From contig JAALGY010000052.1 in NCBI GenBank assembly GCA_032358165.1, positions 1,116,001 to 1,180,000 on the forward strand: a stretch of 64,000 nt of DNA, read 5' to 3'. This DNA is from Diplosphaera chodatii. Its lineage: Eukaryota > Chlorophyta > Trebouxiophyceae > Prasiolales > Stichococcaceae. The notes beneath the pieces are model-generated. The model saw nothing but the letters and a program-made list of their open reading frames with translations, searched no databases and was not told the origin of the DNA. The number at the start of each line of letters is the position of its first letter. Position 1 is the first letter of the stretch. The translations under genes were made by a program, and so were the position numbers. This document shows positions 23,783 to 37,292 of the stretch, one piece after another.

Positions 23783-24094
23783 GTCTGGGGCGCCGGCGTG
23801 AGACACAGCTGTATCGTCCTGCCATCGCTGGTTGACAGCGAGCGGGGGCCATGTGTAGAACCACCCGGATGGTAGAATGGTAGAAACAGGGGCGTCGTGC
23901 CATGCCCCAACTTCAATGAGCAGAAGTCGTGGTCACAGCAGGGACTGTGCTTGAGCTCTGTTGGGCTGCGACCTGAAGGATCACTGCTGCAGATGGTCCC
24001 CATGCCATGGCACACTGAAAGCCGATCCTGCACAAAAGCTCCTGATGCATGATGCATGCTGCACTTGGCCAGTCGGTTTGATATACGGTAGTAA
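23783..24094. other. Convergent intergenic region
   Basis: About 310 bases between the TIM21 stop and the DBP10 stop. No gene or repeat was found. Confidence 0.5.
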
Positions 24095-27000
24095 TCAGCG
24101 CCGCTTTCCCCTGCCAGCAGGCTTCGAGTTCCTGCCTCCGCCGGCTGCCATCGGCCGCTTTGTGCTCTTCCCGCCGCCCTTCCCGCCCTTTCCTCGGTCC
24201 ACCTTCTTGTCACCACCATACTTGCGAGGTGGCGCGGCGCCCTTTGGACGTTTTGTCCCCCCAGGCTTGCCTCTGCCTCTGCACACATCACGCCACAAAC
24301 ACTTGTCACTGGTGCACCGATTCATAGCAATCCTCAAAACTTCTCGCTTTGTTTCGAGCCAGTTACATGCCTCTGACTGTGCTCACAAGCGCACATCCCT
24401 GATGCATGTGCCCCACCTGCCAGCGCCGCCCTTGCTGATGCCGCCTGCCCTGATCCCCAGACCACCACCCGCGCTGCCGTCGCCGCCGGGGCTCCGACCC
24501 TCGTCGCGGGGCTTGCCCTTTGACCTGGCTGCCTTCTTCTCTGCAAGTCGCCGATCCTTCGCGACCTGCAGCAGGAAGTCGATGCTGTCAGTCCATGTGA
24601 AACGCTGCAAATATACATGAAGCAGCCGCCACTGGGTGAAACGTGCAGGCAATCCGGCAGGGCGAGTGTGCTGGCACCACCTGCTCGGCGGACTTGAGCT
24701 CCTGCTTTGCGGCCGCGCCGCCGGCAGCCTTACCGCCCAGCTTGCCCGCCTTCATGGGGTTGACCCACCCTCTGCCGCCGTGCTTGAACCTGGACGAATA
24801 CAGGTGCAGTCATGTCAGCTCAAGTTTTACCTGCACACAGAGCAGGGACAGGCTGTGACACACACGAGCCGAATGTGTTGCGTGGTGATGGTGGGCGCAT
24901 GGCAAACCCAAACCCCACTCGCTGCACACCTGTCGGACATGCCGGGCTCGAAGCGGCTGCTCTTGGTCTCGGCGGTGCCGGTGACGGGCACCCGCCGCTT
25001 CTGCTGCTTGGACCACCTCTCGTATATGGCCCCGCTGTCCTCCTTCTTCCCCTGCTTGCCGCCCGCCTTGCCCTGCCACACAAAAGACACAGCTTCAGTG
25101 AAACCTCCTTGGCTTGAGACCAGGCCGGCTGGGGAAGCCTCCCGATGCAAGAATGTCAGCAAGCAACCAAGGTCACGAGAATGTCAGCATGCCACCAAGG
25201 TTGCGCAAGGAATGGCTATCATCGACCGATCCTGAGGTCCAAGTGTTCAGGTCCTTGAGGTGGCATGACCTTGTGGAAGCCTCGATGACAGCAGCACGCG
25301 CTACTTGACGCTCGGAGAAATCACAGGTGCACGTTGCGGAGGCTCACAGGGGTGGCGGCGCCCGCCTGGACGCGCTTGCCGGCGCGCACCGCCTCCCCCG
25401 GCTGCAGCTGCACGTACTTGCGGTGGCGCTTGTCCCAGTGGTAGCTGCCCTTCGACGCCGCGATGCCCTCGGCATCCTCCCCCACCAGGTCCAGCACCTG
25501 GACGATGCAGAAGCAGGATAGTTGGAAGGTGCAAGTCAGCATTTGCAAGTGCCTGCCTCAGTGTGACGACAGTGGCAGCAGCTGTGCAGGCGCATTATGT
25601 TTGTGATGGCCACCAGCGACAGGGCACAGCAGTGGGCACCGCAGCGTCGAGGCCGCTGCGGTCGGGCCCGCTGGCGCTGTGCACCGAGTAGCCCGCCTCG
25701 TCCTGCCGGCCCTCCCTGCAGCAGGTGAAGGCTTGCTGCTGTCATTTCATTCATAGGAGGTTGTATCATGCCTCTGCAGTACTCAGGACGTCTCATCCCC
25801 TGCTGTATACTGGTTGCAGGTTGGGTATGCAGCGTGGCTGCCACAGAGCAGCCACCTGGCATGCGGAATGTAAAAGCCGCTCTGCTTGAACCTCCCAGTC
25901 GCCTGGGGCTCCTCTGCTAAGACTTGCGCCGCGGCAGCCGCTGCACGCGCCCTCTGACCGCTTGCCTGCACTGCTGCTGCAGGCTCGTCGCCTGTGCCAT
26001 CGTCGCTGCTGCCGCCGCCTGTGGCCTCGGGCGGCGTCGCAAGACCGTCAGCAGGTGCGCCGGCGTCAGACGCAAGCATGGCTGCCTGCAGAGAGTGACT
26101 CTTGACAGTCAGCAGATAGGCAAGACACCAGCAGGTGTATTTTCGACGGGGTGCATACAGCAGAGAGCTGTCACCTCAGCCGGCTGCCTGTTGGATGGCC
26201 TCGCGAAATCGCCGTCAGCCACCGCAGCCGCCTGCCGCTTGCGCCCCGTCAGACGCACGCCGTTCGACCGCGGCCCCGCAACGGACGCCTGCAGACGCCA
26301 GCAGGCTATGTAACAGGACGACACAGATGTCTCTTCATCGAAACACCCCCTGAAGGCGTATGCGAACTTGAGGACAGCTCAGCGTTGGTCAGTCCCAACC
26401 TGCAGCACTGTCTGCGCAGGACGGTATGCCCGCAGCGCTGACGAGATGGCTGCCAAGCCTTGCTGTGCCTCCAGACCACCTGCGGCAGCAAGCCATAAGA
26501 CTCATACAAAGTCAGCAACGTACTGAACTGCGCTGAATGCTGCTGCATCAGCTGACATGCCGCAGGGCCAAGGTGTGACCGGACCAGCCCCGCACCGAGC
26601 TGTGAGGCGGGCAGCTCCCGGGCCAGCAGGGGGTGGATGCCCTCCAGGCCCAGGTCCCGGGATCGCTTGATGCTCTCCAGCGACGCGCCCGGCCGCGTCT
26701 TGCGGTACAGCGTGAACGCCTGCGGTGCCGTACAGCGTCGTAAGAGACCCAGTGGTGTGCTGCCTTGCTTACTGCGCACCGCAGCACTGCTGTAGTGCCG
26801 CAGTGCAAGTCTGACAGGTCACCAATGCTGTTGTGACAGCATACACACCTTTGTCGCTGAGCTTGCCGCGGACTGCAGCTCCGCGGAGGCAGCGATGACT
26901 TCTCTGACGTGCTCCATGCCCGCCTCCAAAGAGACCTGCATGACAACGCCGCAGGTGTCTGTACATGTACTGACAAGCTGGGGCGCCACAATAGGTGGTA

Positions 27001-29683
27001 CATGGTGCAGCTGGCGTGCAGGTGTAGCGCCGTGCCGCGGCGTCGCTTGAAGCCAGCCACACGCACCAGGGGGAAGCTGCCAAACAGGCTGGTGGCCTGT
27101 TCGCCGCCCTCGCTGCCCGCCTCCGTGGGCGCCGCCGCCGCGTCGCCCACCGACCGCCGGGGCGCCGGGGCCAGCCGCCGCCCCAGGAACAGGTGCAGGT
27201 CCAGCACGAATGGCAGCTCCTCGCGGGTGAACAGGGAGTACGCCATGCCCGTGCGCCCGGCCCTATCAAGCAGCAGCTAGGTAGTCAAGGCGTCTCGCAC
27301 CAGTCAGGCATTGTGCGCATACCAGCAGGCAGTCCCCCTGCCGGATGCCTCAGGATGATGCGGCTCAGGTCCAACTCACGATGGTCAGCCGGCCTCATGT
27401 AGGCATGCAGGGATACGGCAGACCTGGCGGCGCGGCCAACGCGGTGCACGAACAGCTTGGGCTGCGGCGGGAAGTCGTAGTTGATGACATTGTCCAGCAG
27501 CGGGATGTCAATGCCACGCGCTGCCACATCCGTGACGACCAGGAACTGCGCGCGCCCCGCCCTGAACTTGGCGATGTTGATCTTGCGTGCCGCCTGGAAC
27601 ACAATGACACAGTTTTAGATTGCGTTCCGAACATGTCTCCATCAGCCTGGGCAGTGCTGGCGACTATGATCGCACAGGCACAGGCAGGCAGAGTGTGTGA
27701 CTGTCTTGGAAGGAGGGGCACAGCTCAGCAGAGCGAGGGAATCTACATCAGAATTCCCTTGCAACACTGCATGTCGCCGTAAGGACGACGCTTGTGTGAG
27801 GCGGCCCTCCGCTCGCTGCCCGAACAGCCTGCGGTGCTGTCGAGCGTGCCGGGTCCCAATGCAAGCAGCTGCCGCTGGGCGTGCCTGGTCCAGGGTGCCG
27901 TACACGAAGGTGGCGGGGATGCCCTCCGCCTCCAGCAGCTGCGCCAGCAGGTCCACGTGGTGCCGGGTGGACGCGAACACCAGCGTCGGGCGCCCCGCTG
28001 GGATGACCTCCCGCACCAGCACCAGCAGCGCCGCCAGCTTCTCCTCCTCCCTGCAGCCATAGTGCCACAGTATTTGTTTGACCTGATCAGGCTTCAGCTC
28101 TCCGTATGATCTGGGGTGAGCTCCTAGCGAGCAGGCCAATGGCGCAGCGGCTGCGTGCGAGTATCTGTTGGGCTGGTGGTCGCCCTGCCCACCTGTGCTT
28201 GCCCACTTGCAACTGCGCATGAGGCCTGGCCAAAGTGGCTAGCCCACAGCAAACGGCGCCTCAAGGCGCACCTGACACTGAAGAAGACCATGCCCAGGTC
28301 TGGCGAGATCTTGGACTCTGCGTCCAGCCGCACGAGCGTTGGGTCCCGCAGCCCGGCGCGCGCAAACTCCGCCAGCGCAGCCGGCATGGTCGCCGAAAAC
28401 AGCAGCGTCTGCCGCGACTCCGGCATGCCAGCCAGGATCGCGCGCAGCTGCTCAGCAAAGCCCATCTCGAAGAGCCTGCAGCAAGATGACGGGTTTGTCT
28501 GGAGCATAAGCAAACATTGCAGCAGCTGCTGTGGCGCGGTGCTGCGTGTGGCCGGGTCCCCAGCTGCTTAGCCTAGTCCACCACACTGTTGGTGACTGAA
28601 GCCATTCCATGGCTTGTGGGCCAGAGCAGCGCCTAAGATTGCCTGCCGCAGCCTGCCCACCTGTCGGCCTCGTCGAACACGATGTACTCCACGGTCTTCA
28701 GCCCGAAGCCGGACACCTCGGCGAGGTGGTGCGCCAGGCGGCCGGGCGTGGCCACGATCACGTCCGGGTTGCCGGCCAGCTCCGCGAACTGCGCCTCCAT
28801 GGAGTCGCCCCCCACCTGCGGCGGGCGCATGCTGCGGCTGTCTGAATGATGCGCTGACGGCAGGGTCAAGGCACTGGCGTGCTGCACGCAAGCCGTCACA
28901 GGTTGACGGAAGCCTCAAAGAGCGCAGGGCTTCTGCCTGAGGGCGCCACCCACCAGAGTGGCGGTGCGCAGGTTGGTGTGCTTGCCCAGGTCGTGCACCA
29001 CTCGCGCCGTCTGCAGCGCCAGCTCGCGGGTGGGCGCCAGAATGACCGCCCGCGCCCCCGCCCGGCTGGAGTGCTGCCCCAGCCTGCAAACGGTGGACAT
29101 TGTGAAGCGACCATGTGACTTTGTGCACGTGGAGCGCCTGCTGCCGAGCTGCGGGGATATCGCAAGTTTTGCCGCTGTCTATCACACATTTGCAGTGGCT
29201 CACCGCTGCAGCATGGGCAGCACAAAGGCGGCGGTTTTGCCGGAGCCGGTCCGCGCCATGCCAACAACATCCGAGCCCGCCAGGATGGCGGGCATCGATT
29301 TGCGCTGGATTGGCGTCGGCAGTTGGTAGCCCTTGCGCTTGATGCCGCGCAGGATCTCCACAGAGAACGCCATGGACTCTGCATGCGCACTCCTGGTGTG
29401 AGTTGCCGCCGTGGTTTCCTGCATAGCTATGTCCTGTCACGCCCTGCAAAGCGGCGCGCTGCCGGCTGGCATCTCGTTCTTCTCATCATAACATGAGCAA
29501 CTCACCAAAGCTGCCTGGTTTGGCTTTCCTTTTGGCCTCCGCCTTGCGCCGCCGCCCACTGAGCTTGCGCTCGTCGTCCCAGCCGAAATCCACGGCTGCG
29601 TCAACCCCTGCAGCGGCATCATCTGGAAACCCAGATGATTGACCGTTCCTATCGGCCGTCGGGAAGCCGTCTGCCACAGGCAT
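24095..29683 (-). CDS. DBP10: DEAD-box RNA helicase DBP10/DDX54 (plant RH29) of 60S biogenesis
   Basis: Nineteen exons close in phase (957 aa): 29683-29506, 29378-29204, 29083-28954, 28815-28661, 28475-28272, 28050-27885, 27593-27424, 27262-27067, 26935-26849, 26719-26596, 26479-26400, 26288-26175, 26085-25856, 25715-25640, 25497-25333, 25072-24930, 24789-24681, 24604-24417, 24278-24095. It is a nucleolar ATP-dependent helicase needed for large-subunit assembly. Core motifs: [52 protein letters not shown] and [25 protein letters not shown] sequence (here [12 protein letters not shown]) and the DBP10 C-terminal domain ([22 protein letters not shown]) separate it from other DEAD-box families. 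The tail is Lys/Gly-rich. The intron after 27885 starts with GC (CAG/GCACGC). An optional cassette at 28051-28110 is described in the findings. Confidence 0.95.
25151..25200 (+). repeat. Two-copy tandem repeat, about 25 bp, in a DBP10 intron
   Basis: GAATGTCAGCAAGCAACCAA and a second diverged copy follow each other within the intron between 25333 and 25072. Confidence 0.7.
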
Positions 29684-30359
29684 GTTGGGCACGCTCTAGC
29701 AGGAGTACAAGCGGCACCACTACATTCTAGGCCTTGAAAGGAATGACGCTGCAGATTGCTGTGTTGAGCCTTATATGAGATCACAATCGGGTCGCACAAA
29801 CACTCGAAGACGACTGTTTGCCATGCAGGCCGCAAGTCAAGTCGAGGTGGATGCCACGTAAGGATGACAAATTTTGAAGTGAGTCCTTAGCGCCAATGCA
29901 CCGGCCGTTACTGCTGCAAACGCAATCAATGTTGCACAGTGTGCAAACGCGTATCAATAGCAGTTCTGCTCGTGGCGGCCTGACCGCTTGGTGCAGCCCT
30001 GGACCAGCGTAGGTGTCGGAGACCAGTGCAGGCGGAGCAATAGCGGCAACATCCGTGTTTGCTCCTGCAGCATTGCTCAAGTTGGTGTGAAGACAGAGCT
30101 CCGCTGCTGCACGATCGTTTGTATGTTTCGGATCCGCCTGTTCTAGGTGTGACCCCTCCCATCGTGACTCGCCTTAACGGGTGCAAGTGCTGCATACATG
30201 GCGTTGCTGGCGAAGGATCACACCACAAGCCGAGAAACAATTCCTCTGCATGCTGAGACGGTTGCATGCGGTGGGCGCACCGGGCGCAGAGCTCTGCTGA
30301 TGCAGCTTCATGTTGGCTGTGCAGAGTGCTGTGGGGCGTGAGAGCGTCAGCGCGGAGGC
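29684..30359. other. Divergent promoter region
   Basis: About 680 bases between the DBP10 and TVP15-like start codons. I see no further gene, RNA or repeat. Confidence 0.5.
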
Positions 30360-31748
30360 ATGATGGCGGCGGAGGAAGGCCGTGCGGGACCTTCGAGCCA
30401 CGGCAGTCAAGTCGGCAACGCAGAGCTGCTGCTGGGTTCAGATGCGCAGCATGCACGGTCGCGGCCGCAGCGCAGAGACTGCTTCGACTGGTGATGCGCT
30501 TGCTGCGTGTGCAAACAGCGAGCTCATCGCTGCATGCAGGCCGTGCGATCTGCTGGGATGAAGCATGCATGGCTTGCCTGAAATACTTGTCACTATGTCT
30601 ATGCAGGTTTTGCCGCTTCCTCAATGTTGGCACTGGTCTGAGCGCGGTGCTGTGTGCAATCAGCTATGGCATGGCGCTGGCCGTGTACCAGCCAATCACA
30701 GTGAGCGGAGCCATGCGAGCAATGGTGTCATCCACCCTGCCATGCGGCGCATGGGTCGTGTCGCCCCCGTAACATCAGCTGCCCACCGCTTCATGTGTCT
30801 GTGGGTTTCGAAACCCGAGGTGCCAATGCGGTTGCAGAATGCGGAGGGGCTGCTGGACCAGGCGCTGCGGGTGTTCGGGCTGCTGGGTGCGGTGCTGGTG
30901 GCGGTCGTGGAGGTCGAGCTGGAGGCCATCATCTCCCTCGTGCGCATCACCGAGTACTGGAGCGGCCGCGCCATCGTGCAGGTAGCGTTTTATGCACGTT
31001 CACATTCATACTGCGACTGCAGCAGCTGCAGCGACCAAGTCTGCTTACCACAGGGACCACCTGTCAACCAAGCTTCGGGATAACAGAATGCATGCAGCTG
31101 CAGCACCAGTGCTTGCGTACCCTTACCTCAGCCAATGTGCTTGGATGCCTTAGGTCTTCATGGCGCTGCTGACGTTCAAGATGGCGTCGCCAGCCGGCAA
31201 GGACTGCAAGGACCCCACTGGCAAGGTTCGCTGCCCCGGCACGCATGGTGTACATTGCAGGCATATTGCAGGGCGACACGCGGAGTCGCATTATCAGCGC
31301 TGACATGGTGCTCCTGCAGGACTGTGACTTCCACCAGTCGCTGGAGCTGTACCGCTTCGTCTCAGCCATGGCCCTGCTGAGCTGCGGCAGCATCTACTTC
31401 CTGGGCGGCATCCTGTGCTTCGGGCTGATCAAGCGAAGTGAGTCGCAGCGCTAAGTGCATGCTGCGCACACCAGGCATCTCAGCATGTATCCATAGCAGG
31501 CCACACGGATGGTACCCACACTCTAGGAGCTTGTCCACTCAGGAACCTCTGCTGTGCTTGATCATCAACGTGATGATCCAATGCTGCAGTTTGATAACAT
31601 GATCATCATCATAATGACGGTGAGGACGCCTTTCACCATGGCAGGCCGCAGCAACCGGGAGCGGAAGCGGCTGCAGGCGCAGAAGGACCTGGACGAGCTG
31701 GAGACCAAGCGCAGCGCGCTGCGGGGCCTCCTCGGCCGCAGCGACTGA
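30360..31748 (+). CDS. COPI-associated/TVP15-like four-helix membrane protein
   Basis: Six exons close in phase (220 aa): 30360-30490, 30607-30700, 30838-30981, 31154-31225, 31320-31437, 31645-31748. Hydrophobic segments: LNVGTGLSAVLCAISYGMAL, LRVFGLLGAVLVAVVEVELE, VQVFMALLTFKMA, and FVSAMALLSCGSIYFLGGIL. The 'RFLNVGTG' start and the Glu-containing second helix resemble the COPI-associated/TVP15 Golgi membrane family. The tail (NRERKRLQAQKDLDELETKR) is a cytosolic basic helix. If the intron at 31438 (a perfect GTGAGT donor) is retained, the protein instead stops at 31454 with SESQR. Family assignment rests on topology and a few residues, so it is moderate. Confidence 0.62.
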
Positions 31749-32448
31749 GGAGCGCCGGCCTGCGGGCTTGCAGACCAGCAAGCGTGCTGTGCTGCTGTTG
31801 TCGCTACGTCAGCAACGGCAGGTCGCACGCCTGAATGTTCACCACTGCATGTTGAGGGATGCAGGTTGCATGCATTTGTCCTGATCGGTGGCTGTTGCAC
31901 TAGTTTACCTTCATTGTCCTTCACAAACGCGCTCTGCAGTTCGATTGATTACGGTATGCACTGATTCAGCTAGAAACTTAGTAAGGACACGAGTTCCTGG
32001 GTAGTTTTCCCCTTGAAACACGACACTACACGTGCTCTGGACGGCGCCGCGTCTCGGTGTGCTCATGTTGGCAGCGGCAAGACCCAACAGCTGCTGGGTT
32101 TGAATCGCAGACGGTTCTTGGTATGATATGGTGAGGTGTATGGTTCCAGTTGCAGATGTACCATGCAGTCCGCGTTGACGGTGTGAGTTGAATCTGACCA
32201 GATTGCTCAGTTGTCACTTCCGATTTGCCCGAACCATCAGAACACCGCAGCTGCAGGGTCACACTATGTGTACAGAACGAAAGTTCGGTCTGAGACGACA
32301 CATCCTGAATATGTTATGGACGCTGTGCTCTGGATAGGTTGAGTTCCCAATACACATGTCGCCACACAATTATCTGTGTTTTGCAGGCACATGCTGCAGA
32401 TTAACACTACTGCCCAGCCAATTCCATACCAGGCAGCTGATTGACACC
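31749..32448. other. Convergent intergenic region
   Basis: About 700 bases between two gene ends. No supported gene. A short T-loop-like string near 32098 does not extend into a tRNA. Confidence 0.5.
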
Positions 32449-34827
<2,379 letters not shown>

Positions 34828-35552
34828 ATCATACCGAGCTTACGACATATCAGTAGGTGCACAGCATCTGCAGGACGGACTGGCGGTGCGGCTGCACAGT
34901 TGCAACAGCATGGCTGCCACCACTCGTGCACATCTGTCTCGCCAGCAGTGCCTACCTGGGAGGCTGCGCCGAATCACATGCTGTGTGCACAACTTGTCGA
35001 TGGTCGGGAAGCCCGACGACACGCATGGCTGCCGCCGGGGGTGAAGGCCTGCACGCGACGATCTCGGAGGTGCCAAGGCCCTTGGGAGGCTGCAGGTCAC
35101 AATTTGCCAAGCGGTGTGCTTCCCGGCAGTGTTGTTGCAGCAGACACAGGGAGAACGCAAGGAAAGGGAGCAGTGAATATGAACGAGCAGCTTCACAAGG
35201 CACGTAGCAACGTTTTGCAAACGCTGCTCAGTCCGCATGATCCTGATCCAGCGGGGGCTCAGTGCCTGAACGGTAAGTACCAGCTGCCAGCTGTAAACCT
35301 CAGCCAGCTTGTGGAGGACTGCTGAGTGTCGCAGAAGAGAGGGCTGTCAATGTGTGCTGCCAAGCGCAGCAGTACCATGTTATTTACGCCATCCAGAAAG
35401 GTTAGCATCGCGGGGTTGCCTGACGTGCGACAGTTCTGGCGCAGGAGCTTTGATCATTGACGGTGTGCTGCCGCGCCCTGCTGTGAGTTCGACTGCATCA
35501 CACCTTGGTCTTACCGGCATACACACACGGAGGCCGGTGAGCAAATCACACA
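34828..35552. other. Divergent promoter region
   Basis: About 725 bases between the GGPPS and uL22m start codons. No further gene was found. Confidence 0.5.
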
Positions 35553-37043
35553 ATGCAAGCTTTGATTAGGCAACTGCGGCATGGTTGCTCCTTTGGCAGC
35601 GCCGTCGCCAAAGTGAGGCACGGCAGCATGGCAGCTGATGCCTGTGCAGCGACCTCATGGCAGCCACCCTGCAATGGCAGCATAGCCTCTCAGATGCATG
35701 TGCTGACAGGCTTGCGGCTGGGTGACACCAGTGCAGCAGCTCACGTGGCCGCCTCAGGCACGAGGGCTATCACTGATGTTGCATGTCAGCGGCATCACCA
35801 TCGCATCATCGACGGCAGTTGCAGTTCGGCAGCCAGAAGCAGCACAGGCAGTGCAAACAGCAGCATCGGCTTAGGCAGCCACTGCAATAGTACAGCATGC
35901 TTGCGCGGGTTCAGCGCAACAGGAGCCTGGAGGCAGGACAGCACAGCCGGCAGCGGTGCCGCAGCAGAGCAGCCAGTCAACCTGAACCCGCTGCAGGTAA
36001 GTGACGATGCAGCAAGCCGCTGGCTGACATGAATATTCTGCTGATGCGTCTGTTCCAACAGACATCGGGTATTCGTATGCCTCGACCAGCAGGCTGCCAG
36101 ACCATCTAACTGTGCATTTCGCCTGGCATGCAGGCGGCACCTGGGGCCATTGAGAACCCACTGTCAGCGGCGGTGCCGAAGGTGGCCGGCCCGCCGCGCG
36201 ACCGTGTTGCGTATGCCACCCTGCGCAACGCCCGGATCAGCCCGCAGAAGCTCAACGACGTGGTGCGCATCATACGGCGGCTGCAGGTGGACGAGGCCCT
36301 GGTGCAGTGCCAGACGTCCGTCAAGAAGGCAGCCAAGCTCATCTACAAGGTACAGTCATCACAAGCCTTCATGCTCATGAGTCCCTGCTTTCAGTGCTGT
36401 GCAGAGACAGTCCCTCACCAGGGCTCCATTGTTAACACCGCATGCATGCTGTGCAGGTCGTGGAGTCTGCGAAGGCAAATGGTACCAACAACCATGGTCT
36501 GGATGGCAATCGGCTTTTCGTGGGTACGAGACTATCGAGACCAACGTTTGATCGCAGGCTCGCCTATTGCTGCGAAAGGTACAGTGGCCATCTGTTCCCA
36601 CTCATTGCTGCAGTTCTCTGAGCGCCTGCTGCACTGCATTTTGCAGAGAGCGCCGTTGTCAACAAGGCGGCGATGGTGAAGCGCACGGCGACTCACGCTA
36701 GGGGCAAGTCTGGTGTCATCCACAAGCGGCGCTCGCATCTGACGGTGAAATTTTACCCAAATATATATGGACTTGCAGCATCCGATATGGAAGCACTGAA
36801 CCTGCAACTGGCGTACAGCACCTGCGGCTGCCGAGGGTGCATCAAGTTCTGACACCGATGTAGAACATTGCCCCACTGCTCACCGGCTTCCTAACCTTTC
36901 TTCTGCAGGTGACACTGCGGGAGGCAGAGCAGGGTGCTCTCCCGCTGAGGCGGGTGACACGAATCGTCAGGCCTCTGCTGCAGCGTGGCACTAGAACGAG
37001 TCGTCCTCGGCAGCATGACGTCATCAGCGGACATATACCTTGA
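35553..37043 (+). CDS. uL22m: Mitochondrial ribosomal protein uL22m
   Basis: Five exons close in phase (319 aa): 35553-35996, 36134-36349, 36457-36523, 36647-36744, 36909-37043. uL22 lines the peptide exit tunnel of the large subunit. The domain runs from about residue 160: YATLRNARISPQKLNDVVRI, VDEALVQCQTSVKKAAKLIY, VVESAKANGTNNHG, then KAAMVKRTATHARGKSGV and the loop end HKRRSHLTV. Exon 1 is an unusually long extension of about 148 residues, rich in Ser, Ala and His, that includes LRGFSATGAWRQDST, a plausible mitochondrial cleavage region. The C-terminus (EQGALPLRRVTRIVRPLLQR) goes beyond bacterial uL22. Plastid uL22 is excluded because of the presequence and is usually plastid-encoded. Confidence 0.85.
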
Positions 37044-37122
37044 CGTCTGCGTTGTCAACAGCCAGTGTTGGAGCATCAAGAGGCTCTGTACGGAAGGCAC
37101 ATCACTCTCGAGGTCTCCAGGT

Positions 37123-37127
37123 TGTAA
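37123..37127 (+). promoter_or_regulatory. Putative poly(A) signal TGTAA
   Basis: TGTAA 80 nt after the uL22m stop. Confidence 0.45.
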
Positions 37128-37292
37128 TATATGCGGAGCAGTCGATTGTGGAAGGTCCTGCACGTGCCACCACTTCTATATTTGGCGGTCTGAGGTACAT
37201 ACAACCTCTGCCATCCGCTCGTATCTCATACGTCTATGCGACACACTGACCTCATAAACAACCTGGTCCACAGCTCCTTCACCACATTCAGC

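Noticed and set aside
23452..24309. A 285-codon open frame on the minus strand, opposite the TIM21 3' end
   Set aside because: It has no motif, crosses exon and intron of TIM21 and of DBP10 alike, and looks like chance in GC-rich DNA.
31638..31748. A free-standing 36-aa ORF starting MAGRSNRERKR
   Set aside because: It is better explained as the last exon of the TVP15-like gene: a perfect GTGAGT donor at 31438 and matching phase link them.
32090..32120. A T-loop-like string (GGGTTTGAATCGC) suggesting a tRNA
   Set aside because: No acceptor stem, D-arm or anticodon arm can be drawn around it.
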